Source of the DNA: an uncultured beta proteobacterium
GTDB taxonomy: Bacteria; Pseudomonadota; Gammaproteobacteria; Burkholderiales; Rhodocyclaceae
Direction of reading: 5' to 3'
DNA: 17,963 nucleotides
NCBI GenBank assembly: GCA_903910495.1
Contig: CAIVZW010000282.1
Location: 1-17,963, forward strand
The notes under the pieces were generated by a model, which was given only the letters and a program-made list of their open reading frames with translations, did not search any database and was not told the DNA's origin. Made by a program: the position numbers and the translations under genes. Numbering within the stretch: the stretch's first letter is position 1; each line of letters opens with the position of its first letter. Positions 7,989-16,363 of this stretch are shown here, piece after piece.

Positions 7989-8352
7989 GAATCATTCTCC
8001 CTTTTTGGAATTGTAATCAGGTGGGCGGAATCGTTTTCCCTCATCGATGGCATCCTTGCGAGTCAAGCCGTGACACTTGTTCATGCGCCGATCCCGATGC
8101 GCTCCATTTAACCGCGCGGCAAAAAAGTATCCTCGGCAATGCTCGACCCGTCAATGACAGATTACTCTTCAGGCCCCCTATTGATCCGGCGAGGAGATGT
8201 TTGAACCGCTCACCTTGAACTCGTCAATAGGAGCGGACTTCGACAGGTGGAATGGTTATGGGGCAAATGGATAATATGTGTTGACTATACTCAAGTTTTC
8301 ATAAAAAACGCCGATAAATCAATCACTACCCTGGCAAAAACAGGAAACGGTG
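7989..8352. other. Divergent intergenic region, AT-richer in its right half
   Basis: About 360 bases separate lctP from the small gene at 8353 and hold no supported gene. Minus-strand signals for lctP lie near 7989-8020 (GGGAG and a TACAAT-like -10). For the right-hand gene, ttgact at 8281-8286 and tatact at 8286-8291 overlap, so they cannot both be boxes of one promoter; the stretch 8265-8330 is AT-rich and promoter-like. The words cctattga (8177-8184) and tcaatagg (8224-8231) can pair, which may be chance. Confidence 0.45.
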
Positions 8353-8709
8353 ATGAAAATACCAATTCCGGCCTTGTCGTTTTATTTCAGCGAAAACGAG
8401 AGCAAGGCGTTTCCCGAAGGCAGCAAAACGACACCGGTCGACGGTTCGGCCAAACTTCGCGCCTCCCTTTCGGATTACTTGCCGGAACAATGGTGGACTT
8501 TTGCGGAAGGCCGGGACTCAAGCGGGAAAAGCGCTGAACCAGGGCGGCATCGCCGCGAAAGTCAGGTGCAACGCGATGGACAAGCGGGCGCAACAGAGCG
8601 CCGCAAAGAACAGCGCCGGAAGGTAAAACTGCCGGTATTGCTCGATACCCGCCTGACGCGGTGTCGCCGCTCAAGCACCCGGTTTTCGGCGATCAACTTC
8701 GCGATCTGA
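8353..8709 (+). CDS. Small hypothetical protein, 118 residues
   Basis: I do not recognise the family. Reading from the ATG at 8353 (AGGAA about six bases upstream; a GTG lies just before it), the protein starts MKIPIPALSFYFSENES, has a tryptophan pair (LPEQWWTFAEG), then a charged stretch rich in arginine (ATERRKEQRRKVK), then LPVLLDTRLTRCRRSS and the hydrophobic end AINFAI. There is no signal peptide or membrane segment. The arginine-rich middle and LPVLLDTR tail could be a nucleic-acid or partner-binding part; that is speculation. It has its own AT-rich upstream region and converges on purM with only 17 bases between the stops. It may instead be a non-coding open frame. Confidence 0.5.
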   Translation: MKIPIPALSFYFSENESKAFPEGSKTTPVDGSAKLRASLSDYLPEQWWTFAEGRDSSGKSAEPGRHRRESQVQRDGQAGATERRKEQRRKVKLPVLLDTRLTRCRRSSTRFSAINFAI

Positions 8710-8726
8710 ATTCCGGGCAACGCGGG

Positions 8727-9773
8727 TCAGACCACGATCGTCTGCGCTTCGCCGTCACTGCGCGTTTCGATGCGGCCAATTTCAAGCGCTTTTTCACCGG
8801 CTGCATGCAACAGGTGCAGCGCCTGTAGCACATGCTCACGGGCAACGATGACGACCATGCCGATACCGCAATTGAAGACGCGGTGCATTTCACTTTCGAC
8901 GACCCGGCCCTCGCTCTGCAACCACTGGAAAAGCCTGGGACGCTGCCAGCTTGTCTGATCGATGACTGCCTTGACGGCCTCGGGCAGTACACGCGGGACG
9001 TTTTCGGTGATGCCGCCTCCGGTAATATGCGCCATGCCCTTGACCGGCAGCGCGGCCATCAGCGCCAGCATCGGCTTCACGTAAATGCGCGTCGGCGCCA
9101 TGATAACGTCGGCCAGGGATTTGTCACCATCGAACGGGGCATCGAGGTCGGGATTCGCGCGCGCGATGATCTTGCGCACCAACGAATAGCCGTTCGAATG
9201 TGCGCCCGAAGAGAGCAGGCCGAGCACGACGTCGCCCGGTACGATGCTCTGGCCGGTGATGATGGCCGATTTTTCGACGACGCCGACGGCAAAACCTGCC
9301 AGATCGTATTCACCCTCCGGGTACATGCCCGGCATTTCGGCCGTTTCGCCGCCGATCAGCGCGCAACCGGCGTATTCGCAGCCCAGCGCAACGCCCTTGA
9401 TGACACTGGCCGCCGTCTCGATATCCAGCTTGCCACAGGCAAAATAATCAAGGAAGAACAACGGTTCGGCACCCTGCACCAGCACGTCATTGACGCTCAT
9501 GGCCACGAGGTCGATGCCGACCGTATCGTGCCGCTTGAGGTCGAAAGCCAACTTGAGCTTGGTGCCCACGCCATCGGTACCGGACACCAGCACCGGCTCG
9601 CGATAGCGCTTGGGCACTTCGAACAATGCGCCAAAACCGCCCAGTCCGCTGAGCACGCCTTCGCGCAGGGTTTTCCTGGCAAACGGCTTGATGCGTTCGA
9701 CAAGCTCGTCGCCCGCGCTGATATCAACGCCGGCATCACGGTAGGAAAGGGATTGCTGCGATTGCTCTGTCAT
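8727..9773 (-). CDS. purM: Phosphoribosylformylglycinamidine cyclo-ligase (AIR synthetase) PurM
   Basis: PurM closes the imidazole ring in purine synthesis, turning FGAM and ATP into AIR. The 348 residues match the family length. Motifs include [89 protein letters not shown] and [17 protein letters not shown]. The frame stays open about 300 bases further upstream over hda, but the ATG at 9773 matches where family members begin. No good ribosome-binding site precedes it. It diverges from hda across a 136-base gap that should hold both promoters. Confidence 0.97.
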   Translation of the reverse strand: MTEQSQQSLSYRDAGVDISAGDELVERIKPFARKTLREGVLSGLGGFGALFEVPKRYREPVLVSGTDGVGTKLKLAFDLKRHDTVGIDLVAMSVNDVLVQGAEPLFFLDYFACGKLDIETAASVIKGVALGCEYAGCALIGGETAEMPGMYPEGEYDLAGFAVGVVEKSAIITGQSIVPGDVVLGLLSSGAHSNGYSLVRKIIARANPDLDAPFDGDKSLADVIMAPTRIYVKPMLALMAALPVKGMAHITGGGITENVPRVLPEAVKAVIDQTSWQRPRLFQWLQSEGRVVESEMHRVFNCGIGMVVIVAREHVLQALHLLHAAGEKALEIGRIETRSDGEAQTIVV

Positions 9774-9814
9774 CTTGTATATCGTCCCGAACGAGGCTTG
9801 CAAAGACGCGGTAG

Positions 9815-9823
9815 TGGTAAAAT
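9815..9823 (+). promoter_or_regulatory. Extended -10 promoter element for hda
   Basis: TGGTAAAAT at 9815-9823 fits an extended -10 box (TGn followed by TAAAAT). It lies about 87 bases before the hda ATG and faces the operon. No consensus -35 is spaced correctly, as is common with extended -10 promoters. Assignment is by eye. Confidence 0.45.
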
Positions 9824-9909
9824 GCGCGACTTCGTCTGCAAAAGTCGGGATTTTATCCGAAATAGTCCTCTCGCGTGCTGCCCGCACCGTTTCGAGCGGC
9901 ACCTTTCCC

Positions 9910-10566
9910 ATGCGCCAACTACTCCTCGACCTCCTGCCGGAAGCCCCGCCCTGTCTCGATAACTTTGTTACCGGTGGCAATGCCGAAGCGCTGACCGGAT
10001 TTGCTGCCTGGCTCGCGCCGGACAGCAGCGAACCCTCGCTGTTCCTGTGGGGCGAGCCCGGAGCCGGCAAGACCCATCTGCTGCGCGCCAGTGCAGCGCA
10101 CTACAGTGATGCCTCGCTCAACCCGGGCCTGCTGAATATTGACGAAACCATTTCCCTGCACGCGGTGGATAACGTTGAAGCGCTGAGCGAACACGGGCAG
10201 ATTGCACTGTTCAATCTTTTCAACCGTCTGCGCGCCTGCGGTGGGCGCCTGCTGACCGCCGCCAGACAGCCGCCGCGGCAACTGCTGTTGCGCGAGGACC
10301 TGCGCACGCGACTCGGTTCCGGCCTGATCTACCGCGTGCACGCCCTGACCGATGGCGAGAAAATCGATGCGCTGATGGCCCAGGCCACGGCTCGCGGATT
10401 ACGACTGCCGCCCGAGGCCCTCGATTATCTGATCAGTCGTGCGCCGCGCGACATGCGCAGCCTGAGCGCTTTCCTCGCGGCCCTCGACTGTTACTCGCTG
10501 GAGCACAAGCGGGCGATCACCCTGCCGCTGCTGCGCGAAGTCCTGCAAACTCCACTGAATTTCTGA
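9910..10566 (+). CDS. hda: DnaA regulatory inactivator Hda
   Basis: Hda is a DnaA-like AAA+ protein that, with the DNA-loaded beta clamp, drives ATP hydrolysis by DnaA and prevents re-initiation. The 218 residues match the family. The N-terminus [11 protein letters not shown] fits the clamp-binding QLxLxL type motif. Walker A GEPGAGKT is at 48-55, the hydrophobic HAVDNVEAL stretch is the Walker B, TAARQPP resembles sensor 1, and [15 protein letters not shown] carries the box VII arginine. A sensor-2-like [10 protein letters not shown] follows; there is no DnaA domain IV. The ATG at 9910 is chosen over an upstream in-frame start at 9775 because the extra 45 residues overlap the promoter gap and do not resemble Hda. 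The next gene starts 18 bases after the stop. Confidence 0.93.
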   Translation: MRQLLLDLLPEAPPCLDNFVTGGNAEALTGFAAWLAPDSSEPSLFLWGEPGAGKTHLLRASAAHYSDASLNPGLLNIDETISLHAVDNVEALSEHGQIALFNLFNRLRACGGRLLTAARQPPRQLLLREDLRTRLGSGLIYRVHALTDGEKIDALMAQATARGLRLPPEALDYLISRAPRDMRSLSAFLAALDCYSLEHKRAITLPLLREVLQTPLNF

Positions 10567-10584
10567 CCTACGCGAAAGTCCAGC

Positions 10585-11259
10585 ATGCACCTCGCCCTGT
10601 TCGACCTCGACTATACCCTGCTCTCCGGCGACAGCGACTATGAGTGGACATTGCATCTGATCAATAAAGGCGTTCTCGATCGCCACATCTTCGAACAACG
10701 CAACAACGAGTTCTTCGATCAGTACAAGGCCGGCACGCTGGACATCGACGAATTTCTCGATTTTCAGCTGCAACCCCTGGCGCACCGTTCGCGCGCCGAA
10801 CTGGACGCCTGGCACGCCGAATTCATGGCCACCCGTATCCGGCCTATGCTCAAGCCGAAGGCGCGCGACCTGGTCAAACGCCATCAGGACAACGGCGACC
10901 TGTGCGCCCTCGTGACCGCCACCAACAGCTTCGTCACCGGCCCGATCTGCCGCGAACTCGATATTCCGCACCTGATCGCCACCATTGCCGCACAGGAAAA
11001 CGGCCAGTTCACCGGCAAGCCGCGCGGCACGCCGTCCTTCCGCGATGGCAAAGTCAGCCGCGTCGAAGACTGGCTTGAATCGATGGGGCTGTGGTGGGGC
11101 AATTTCGAGCGCAGCTGGTTCTACAGCGACTCGCTCAACGACCTGCCGCTGCTGTCGCTGGTCAGCGACCCGGTGGCCGTCGATCCGGACAGTACCTTGC
11201 GCGCCCATGCCGAGGCCGCCGGGTGGACCATCCTGAAACTGCATGACATAAGCGCCTGA
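10585..11259 (+). CDS. HAD-IB family phosphatase (SerB/histidinol-phosphatase-like)
   Basis: The 224-residue cytoplasmic protein has all four HAD motifs: DLDYT with nucleophile D7 and acid D9, the threonine of LVTATNS, the lysine of GKPRGTPSF and YSDSLNDLP. The helical cap between motifs I and II (about 15-90) is the C1 type of phosphoserine-phosphatase-like HAD-IB enzymes. The start MHLALFDLDYTLLSGDSD resembles the HAD-IB group that includes the Pseudomonas histidinol-phosphate phosphatase, so histidine synthesis is one candidate role; phosphoserine is another, given serC and serA nearby. The substrate cannot be fixed from sequence. It lies in the hda operon, 18 bases behind hda. Confidence 0.85.
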   Translation: MHLALFDLDYTLLSGDSDYEWTLHLINKGVLDRHIFEQRNNEFFDQYKAGTLDIDEFLDFQLQPLAHRSRAELDAWHAEFMATRIRPMLKPKARDLVKRHQDNGDLCALVTATNSFVTGPICRELDIPHLIATIAAQENGQFTGKPRGTPSFRDGKVSRVEDWLESMGLWWGNFERSWFYSDSLNDLPLLSLVSDPVAVDPDSTLRAHAEAAGWTILKLHDISA

Positions 11260-11284
11260 TTTTCTGAAAATAATCCGTTATCAT
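11256..11284 (+). promoter_or_regulatory. Candidate internal sigma-70 promoter before pcnB
   Basis: TATCAT at 11279-11284 matches 5 of 6 bases of a -10 box. CTGATT at 11256-11261 is a weak -35 (3 of 6) at an ideal 17-base spacing, with an AT-rich spacer. It would start transcription about 35 bases before the pcnB ATG. Confidence 0.4.
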
Positions 11285-11325
11285 GGCACCCTGTTGCCAG
11301 ACCAGAACATAACAAGAAACGAGCG

Positions 11326-12666
11326 ATGATTCGCAAATTGATATCCCGCGTCTTCGGACGCAAGACACCGGGCGTCGCCGGCGAACCTGCCGTCATCGGT
11401 GTCAGCAAGCATGGCATCCGCCGTGACGACATCAGCAGCGGCAGCCGGCGTACCGTCGAAACCCTGCAGCAACAGGGCTACAAGGCGTATGTCGTCGGCG
11501 GCGCAGTGCGCGACCTGCTGGCCGGCATCAGCCCCAAGGACTACGACGTCGCTACTAGCGCCACGCCGGAACAGGTGCGCCAGTGCTTTCGCCGCTCGCG
11601 CATCATCGGCCGCCGTTTCCAGATCGTGCATGTGCTGATGGGCGCAGAGACCATTGAAGTCACCACCTTCCGCGGCCACCACGACGAGCACTCCGGCAGC
11701 AAGGCTCATACCGACAATCAGGGCCGTGTGCTGCGCGATAACGTTTTTGGCAGCGAGAAGGAAGATGCCGCACGCCGTGATTTCACTGTCAATGCGTTGT
11801 ACTTCGACCCGAGTTCGGAAACAATCATCGATTACCACCACGGCCTGGCCGACCTGAAGCAGAAAACCCTGCGCATGATCGGCGATCCAAAAACCCGCTA
11901 TCGCGAAGATCCTGTGCGCATGTTGCGCGCCGTGCGCCTGGCGGCCAAGCTGAACCTGGTCATTGACCCTGAGGCCAGCCGACCGATCCGCGAAATGGCC
12001 AGCCTGGTCGAGAACATCCCGCCGTCACGACTGTTTGACGAAATGCTCAAGCTGCTGACCTCCGGTTTTGCCGTGAAATGCCTTACCCAGTTGCGTTCCG
12101 AGGGCCTGCACCATGGCCTGCTGCCCCTGCTCGACGTGATCCTCGACCAGCCCCTCGGCGAACGTTTTGTCATGCTCGCACTGGAAAACACCGACCGCCG
12201 CGTACGCGAAGGCAAACCCATATCGCCGGGTTTTCTCTTTGCCACCCTGCTCTGGCACGAAGTCCTGAGCAAGTGGGAAACCATCAAGGCCGCTGGCGAG
12301 CGAGGGATGCCCGCCCTGTTCCAGGCCATGGACGAGGTGCTCGACGTACAGGCGGAAAAACTGGCCATCACCCGCCGCGTTGCCGGCGACATCAAGGATA
12401 TCTGGGCCCTGCAGCCGCGTTTCGAGCAGCGTTCGGGCAAGCGTCCCTACGGCGTGCTCGAACAGCCGCGCTTCAGGGCCGGTTACGACTTCCTGCTGTT
12501 GCGCGCCGAATCGGGTGAAGTCGATGACGAACTGGGACAATGGTGGACCGACTTCATGAACTGCGACGGCGATGCCCGCGCCGCCATGCTGCTGCCGCCC
12601 AAAGCGGACGAGGCCAGGAAACGCCGGCGGCGCAAGAGCAAAACCGCCGCCGGCCCGGCGGAATAA
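11326..12666 (+). CDS. pcnB: Poly(A) polymerase I PcnB
   Basis: PcnB adds 3' poly(A) tails to RNA and so promotes decay. The 446 residues fit the family. The nucleotidyltransferase head shows VVGGAVRDLLAG (about 56-67) and KDYDVATSATPEQV, with metal-binding D72 and D74; GRRFQIVHV, EVTTFRGHH and RRDFTVNALYFD follow. These blocks match PcnB rather than CCA-adding enzyme, and the basic tail RKRRRRKSK is typical of PcnB. The ATG at 11326 has GAAACGAG upstream. folK begins 12 bases after the stop, a pairing common in proteobacteria. Telling PcnB from CCA-transferase by eye is fairly safe here. Confidence 0.94.
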   Translation: MIRKLISRVFGRKTPGVAGEPAVIGVSKHGIRRDDISSGSRRTVETLQQQGYKAYVVGGAVRDLLAGISPKDYDVATSATPEQVRQCFRRSRIIGRRFQIVHVLMGAETIEVTTFRGHHDEHSGSKAHTDNQGRVLRDNVFGSEKEDAARRDFTVNALYFDPSSETIIDYHHGLADLKQKTLRMIGDPKTRYREDPVRMLRAVRLAAKLNLVIDPEASRPIREMASLVENIPPSRLFDEMLKLLTSGFAVKCLTQLRSEGLHHGLLPLLDVILDQPLGERFVMLALENTDRRVREGKPISPGFLFATLLWHEVLSKWETIKAAGERGMPALFQAMDEVLDVQAEKLAITRRVAGDIKDIWALQPRFEQRSGKRPYGVLEQPRFRAGYDFLLLRAESGEVDDELGQWWTDFMNCDGDARAAMLLPPKADEARKRRRRKSKTAAGPAE

Positions 12667-12678
12667 GCCGAGTTCCCG

Positions 12679-13161
12679 ATGCACCTTGCCCATGTCGCAC
12701 TCGGCGCCAATCTGGACGACCCGGTTGCCCAGTTGCGCGCCGCCCTGCAAGCCCTCACCGGGCTCCCGCAATCGCTCCTGTTGCGCGCTTCGTCGCTGTA
12801 CCGCACGGCGCCGGTCGGAATCCACGGCCAGCCGGATTTCATCAATGCGGTCGCGACGATCGAGACGACACTTGAACCGCAGGCGATGCTCGCTGCCCTG
12901 TTCGCCGTCGAAGAACAGTTCGGACGCCGCCGCGATTTCCACCATGCACCGCGTACGCTGGATCTCGACCTGCTACTCTACGACGAGCAGGTCATCGACA
13001 GCCCGCAGCTCCGCTTGCCGCACCCGCGCATGCATTTGCGCGCCTTCGTGCTCGCCCCGCTGCTCGAGATCGCCCCGGATTGCCGCATCCCCGGTCGCGG
13101 TCTGGCCGCCGCCTGGTTGCCGGCGGTCAGCATGCAGCACATTGAAAGGCTGACGGCATGA
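12679..13161 (+). CDS. folK: 6-hydroxymethyl-7,8-dihydropterin pyrophosphokinase FolK
   Basis: FolK moves pyrophosphate from ATP to 6-hydroxymethyl-dihydropterin in folate synthesis. The 160 residues are the usual length. Visible are the pterin-side YRTAPVG, QPDFINAVA and the signature RRRDFHHAPRTLDLDLLLY with metal ligands D95 and D97. PHPRMHLRAFVLAPL has leucine where many relatives have glutamate (MHERAFVL). The gene is 12 bases after pcnB. Its TGA (13159-13161) overlaps an ATG that opens a 27-codon frame leading exactly to the kinase start. Confidence 0.95.
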   Translation: MHLAHVALGANLDDPVAQLRAALQALTGLPQSLLLRASSLYRTAPVGIHGQPDFINAVATIETTLEPQAMLAALFAVEEQFGRRRDFHHAPRTLDLDLLLYDEQVIDSPQLRLPHPRMHLRAFVLAPLLEIAPDCRIPGRGLAAAWLPAVSMQHIERLTA

Positions 13162-13241
13162 ACAGGCCGGCACTCAAACTTGACTACCGGCGGGTCGTCC
13201 TGTGTATCCTTGGCACAGTTCATTCATTTTTCCCTTCATGA
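13158..13241 (+). CDS. 27-codon mini-ORF bridging folK and the kinase gene
   Basis: An ATG at 13158 overlaps the folK stop (ATGA) and reads 27 codons, MNRPALKLDYRRVVLCILG then TVHSFFPS, to a TGA at 13239-13241 that overlaps the kinase ATG at 13238 (again ATGA). The kinase has no visible ribosome-binding site, so ribosomes finishing this small frame could restart there. Neither the peptide nor its use is proven, and one such arrangement can arise by chance. Confidence 0.4.
   Translation: MNRPALKLDYRRVVLCILGTVHSFFPS
13180..13208 (+). promoter_or_regulatory. Weak promoter-like boxes before the kinase gene
   Basis: TTGACT at 13180-13185 is a 5-of-6 match to a -35 box. The base run tgtatc at 13203-13208 sits 17 bases downstream but is a poor -10; tatcct at 13205-13210 is closer in sequence but at 19-base spacing. 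If used, this would allow the kinase and pan genes to be expressed separately from folK. Confidence 0.3.
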
Positions 13242-13891
13242 AAAAAAACCTGCTCGAATCAGCGCGCCACATCGTTGTCGAAGGCCCGATCGGGGTTGGC
13301 AAGACCAGCCTGGCCCGACGCCTGGGGGAACATCTGGACGCCGAATTGCTGCTCGAGCAACCCGAGACCAACCCGTTTCTCAGTCGTTTCTACCAGAACC
13401 AGCAACGCTACGCACTGCAGACCCAGCTCTTCTTTCTCTTTCATCGCCTTGACCAGTTGCGCGAATTGTCGCAACCTGAGCTTTTCCCGCGCACGGTCGT
13501 CGGTGATTATCTGCTGGAGAAGGACCCGCTGTTTGCCGGCCTGACCTTGAGTGACGATGAATACAAGCTCTACCGCCAGATTTATGATCGTGTTTCGCTG
13601 CCGGCTTCGGTAGCTCCCGATCTGGTCATCTACCTGCAGGCCAGACCCGAAACTCTGGTTGCCCGGGTACGCAAACGGGGTATCGACATGGAACGCAAGA
13701 TCAGCGACGATTACCTGATCCTTCTCGGCGAAAGCTATACTCGTTTTTTTCATGGCTATGACGCTGCGCCGGTGATGGTGGTCAACTCCGAGAATCTCAA
13801 CTTCGTCGATAACGACGATGACTTCCAACTGCTCATCCAGCGCATCGAATCGATGCGCGGACATCGCGAATACTTCAACCGGGGGGATTAA
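13238..13891 (+). CDS. Deoxynucleoside kinase (dGK/dAK family)
   Basis: The 217-residue enzyme phosphorylates a deoxynucleoside (deoxyadenosine, deoxyguanosine or deoxycytidine) for salvage in the cytoplasm. The P-loop VEGPIGVGKTSLARRL lies near residues 13-28. TNPFLSRFYQNQQRYALQTQLFFLFHR, DYLLEKDPLFAGLTL and the lid-like RVRKRGIDMERKI are typical of this family. The ATG at 13238 is chosen because MKKNLLESARHIVVEGPIG fits family starts; a GTG at 13202 in the same frame adds 12 unlikely residues. No Shine-Dalgarno sequence is visible. It sits between folK and panB, an arrangement seen in other betaproteobacteria. The preferred base cannot be read from sequence. Confidence 0.9.
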   Translation: MKKNLLESARHIVVEGPIGVGKTSLARRLGEHLDAELLLEQPETNPFLSRFYQNQQRYALQTQLFFLFHRLDQLRELSQPELFPRTVVGDYLLEKDPLFAGLTLSDDEYKLYRQIYDRVSLPASVAPDLVIYLQARPETLVARVRKRGIDMERKISDDYLILLGESYTRFFHGYDAAPVMVVNSENLNFVDNDDDFQLLIQRIESMRGHREYFNRGD

Positions 13892-13894
13892 CCC

Positions 13895-14707
13895 ATGTCT
13901 GCACAGTCTGCTTCACGCCGTCTTACGCATTTTGATCTGGCCAAGATGCGGACGGCCGGCGAAAAAATCTCTATGCTCACCTGCTACGACGCAAGCTTTG
14001 CCCAGCTTTGCGATGCGAGCGGCGTCGATGCATTGTTGATTGGCGATTCGCTGGGCATGGTGCTGCAGGGTCACGATTCGACGCTGCCGGTGAGTATTGA
14101 CGACATTGCCTACCATACCCGCGCCGTGGCGCGCGGCTGCAAACGCCCGCTGATCATTGCCGACATGCCTTTCGGCAGTTACCAGGAAAGCCCGCAGCGG
14201 GCTTTCCGCCATGCCGTCGTGCTGATGACGGCGGGGGCACAGATGGTCAAGCTCGAAGGCGGTGCGGACATGGCCGAGACGACGCACTTTCTCACGTCCC
14301 GTGGCATTCCGGTGTGCGCGCACGTGGGATTGACCCCGCAATCCGTGCACCAGCTGGGCGGCTATCGCGTCCAGGGCAAGGATGATTCCGGTGCGGAAAA
14401 ACTGATCGCCGACGCCCTGGCACAGCAGGAAGCCGGTGCCGCACTGATCGTTCTCGAAGCCATCCCGGCAGCACTGGCCGCCGAAACGACCCGGCAGCTT
14501 GCCATCCCGAGCATCGGCATCGGCGCAGGCAAGGAGTGCTCCGGGCAGGTACTGGTACTGCACGACATGCTCGACGTCACGTCCGGCAAGAAGGCGCGTT
14601 TCGTCAGGAACTTCATGGCCGGGCAGACCTCCATCGCTGCGGCCATTTCAGCCTACGTTGCGTCGGTCAGGGACGGCAGCTTCCCTGGTTCCGAGCATTG
14701 TTATTAA
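13895..14707 (+). CDS. panB: 3-methyl-2-oxobutanoate hydroxymethyltransferase PanB
   Basis: PanB transfers a hydroxymethyl group from 5,10-methylene-tetrahydrofolate to 2-oxoisovalerate to make ketopantoate, the first committed pantothenate step. The 270 residues match the family. Motifs are [30 protein letters not shown] with metal-binding D51, [40 protein letters not shown] with the catalytic glutamate, and SIGIGAG. A strong GGGGGG ribosome-binding run lies about eight bases before ATG 13895, three bases after the kinase stop. A long hairpin repeat follows the gene, before panC. Confidence 0.97.
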   Translation: MSAQSASRRLTHFDLAKMRTAGEKISMLTCYDASFAQLCDASGVDALLIGDSLGMVLQGHDSTLPVSIDDIAYHTRAVARGCKRPLIIADMPFGSYQESPQRAFRHAVVLMTAGAQMVKLEGGADMAETTHFLTSRGIPVCAHVGLTPQSVHQLGGYRVQGKDDSGAEKLIADALAQQEAGAALIVLEAIPAALAAETTRQLAIPSIGIGAGKECSGQVLVLHDMLDVTSGKKARFVRNFMAGQTSIAAAISAYVASVRDGSFPGSEHCY

Positions 14708-14723
14708 CCCCGTAACCACCTTA

Positions 14724-14816
14724 AACACGGAGAACACAGGGACACAGAGGACACGGAGTATTTTAAAAAATTATCGCTTTTCTCTGTGCTCTCTGTGTCT
14801 CTGTGCTCTCCGTGTT
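14724..14816. repeat. Long imperfect hairpin repeat of acac-gag words between panB and panC
   Basis: Two 35-base arms (14724-14758 and 14782-14816) are reverse complements at 30 of 35 positions around an AT-rich loop holding ttttaaaaaa. Each arm is a chain of short words such as aacacggag, aacacaggg and acacagagg. Intergenic elements of this look (ctccgtg, ctctgtg words) are scattered in many environmental bacterial genomes; I judge it a member from memory of that pattern. It fills almost the whole panB-panC gap and ends 18 bases before the panC start, so it would form the 5' leader of panC in a joint mRNA and could slow or stop readthrough. Confidence 0.8.
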
Positions 14817-14828
14817 GAAAGAGCTTGA

Positions 14829-15701
<873 letters not shown>

Positions 15702-15743
15702 GCCCCTCCCCAACCCGATTTGAGCTTGAAACACCACACAACC

Positions 15744-16124
15744 ATGCAGAGAACGATGCTGAAGTCCAAGTTGCACCGCGTTACCGCCACCCAGGTGGAA
15801 CTGCACTACGAGGGCTCCTGTGCGATCGATGAAGACCTGCTCGATGCGGCGAATATTCTTGAATACGAGCAGATCGACATCTGGAACATCAATAACGGCG
15901 AGCGATTCACGACTTACGCCATCCGCGGCGAACGCGGCTCGGGCATCATTTCGGTCAATGGTTCGGCGGCGCGCCGCGCCGCGCCGGGTGATCTGCTGAT
16001 TATTGCCAGCTTCGCCGAGTACGACGAAAACGAACTTTCCGGGCATTCCCCGGCACTGGTTTATGTCGACTCCCGTAACCGCATCGTCAGGGCCGGAAAC
16101 AGCATTCCCGTACAAACCGCCTGA
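15744..16124 (+). CDS. panD: Aspartate 1-decarboxylase PanD
   Basis: PanD decarboxylates aspartate to beta-alanine, the substrate of PanC. It is made as an inactive chain that cleaves itself between G24 and S25 (motif YEGSCAID) to create a pyruvoyl group. The 126 residues match the family, and K9, R54, T57 and Y58 are kept. The ATG at 15744 gives the standard [12 protein letters not shown] start; the in-frame start at 15720 only adds leader. No clear Shine-Dalgarno sequence is seen. The gene has its own promoter and terminator, so it can be expressed apart from panB and panC. Confidence 0.97.
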   Translation: MQRTMLKSKLHRVTATQVELHYEGSCAIDEDLLDAANILEYEQIDIWNINNGERFTTYAIRGERGSGIISVNGSAARRAAPGDLLIIASFAEYDENELSGHSPALVYVDSRNRIVRAGNSIPVQTA

Positions 16125-16154
16125 AGCGGACCAGACTGCCCCTGAAGTCGCGTC

Positions 16155-16187
16155 GGCCCTGGCTTTCCAGGGCCTTTTCATTTTTTT
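16155..16187 (+). terminator. Intrinsic terminator after panD
   Basis: A perfect 8-bp stem ggccctgg (16155-16162) with ccagggcc (16167-16174) and the loop cttt is followed by ttttcattttttt. It lies about 30 bases past the panD stop and separates the pan genes from the ser genes. Confidence 0.93.
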
Positions 16188-16255
16188 CTGGCCGTGCCCA
16201 CCCTCCAGCTTCGGCCATACTTCCTGTCTGTTTCCACTTGTCCGGTCAATTTCGC

Positions 16256-16261
16256 TAGAAT
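16256..16261 (+). promoter_or_regulatory. Candidate -10 box of the serC promoter
   Basis: TAGAAT at 16256-16261 equals the panD -10 box and lies about 100 bases before serC, after the panD terminator. The -35 region (16231-16238, tttccact) is weak. The region 16188-16363 holds nothing else I can support. Confidence 0.4.
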
Positions 16262-16363
16262 GAACGTCTCGCGCTGCCAGACACAGAAAAGCAGCCCCAC
16301 TATTCGAAATCCCCATTCATCCAGCCATTTCACTTTTATCATTTCCCGGAAAGGAAACTTCTC

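Noticed and set aside
8177..8231. Inverted words cctattga and tcaatagg, possible insertion-sequence ends
   Set aside because: Only 8 bases with 39 between; no transposase or duplication nearby.
9774..9804. TTGCAA-16-TATACA promoter-like pair for purM on the minus strand
   Set aside because: The -10 would end two bases before the ATG, putting the transcript start inside the gene.
8832..9962. Long plus-strand open frame opposite purM (376 codons)
   Set aside because: Its sequence is a shadow of purM in high-GC DNA, histidine/arginine/aspartate-rich and without family motifs; purM is certain.
9774..10070. 99-codon N-terminal extension of purM
   Set aside because: It runs antisense across hda and its promoter gap, and the family start fits ATG 9773.
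10399..11244. Minus-strand open frame opposite the HAD phosphatase and the end of hda
   Set aside because: Shadow of two well-supported genes; no motif or ribosome-binding site.
12025..12945. Minus-strand open frame opposite pcnB and folK
   Set aside because: Crosses two real genes and has shadow-like composition.
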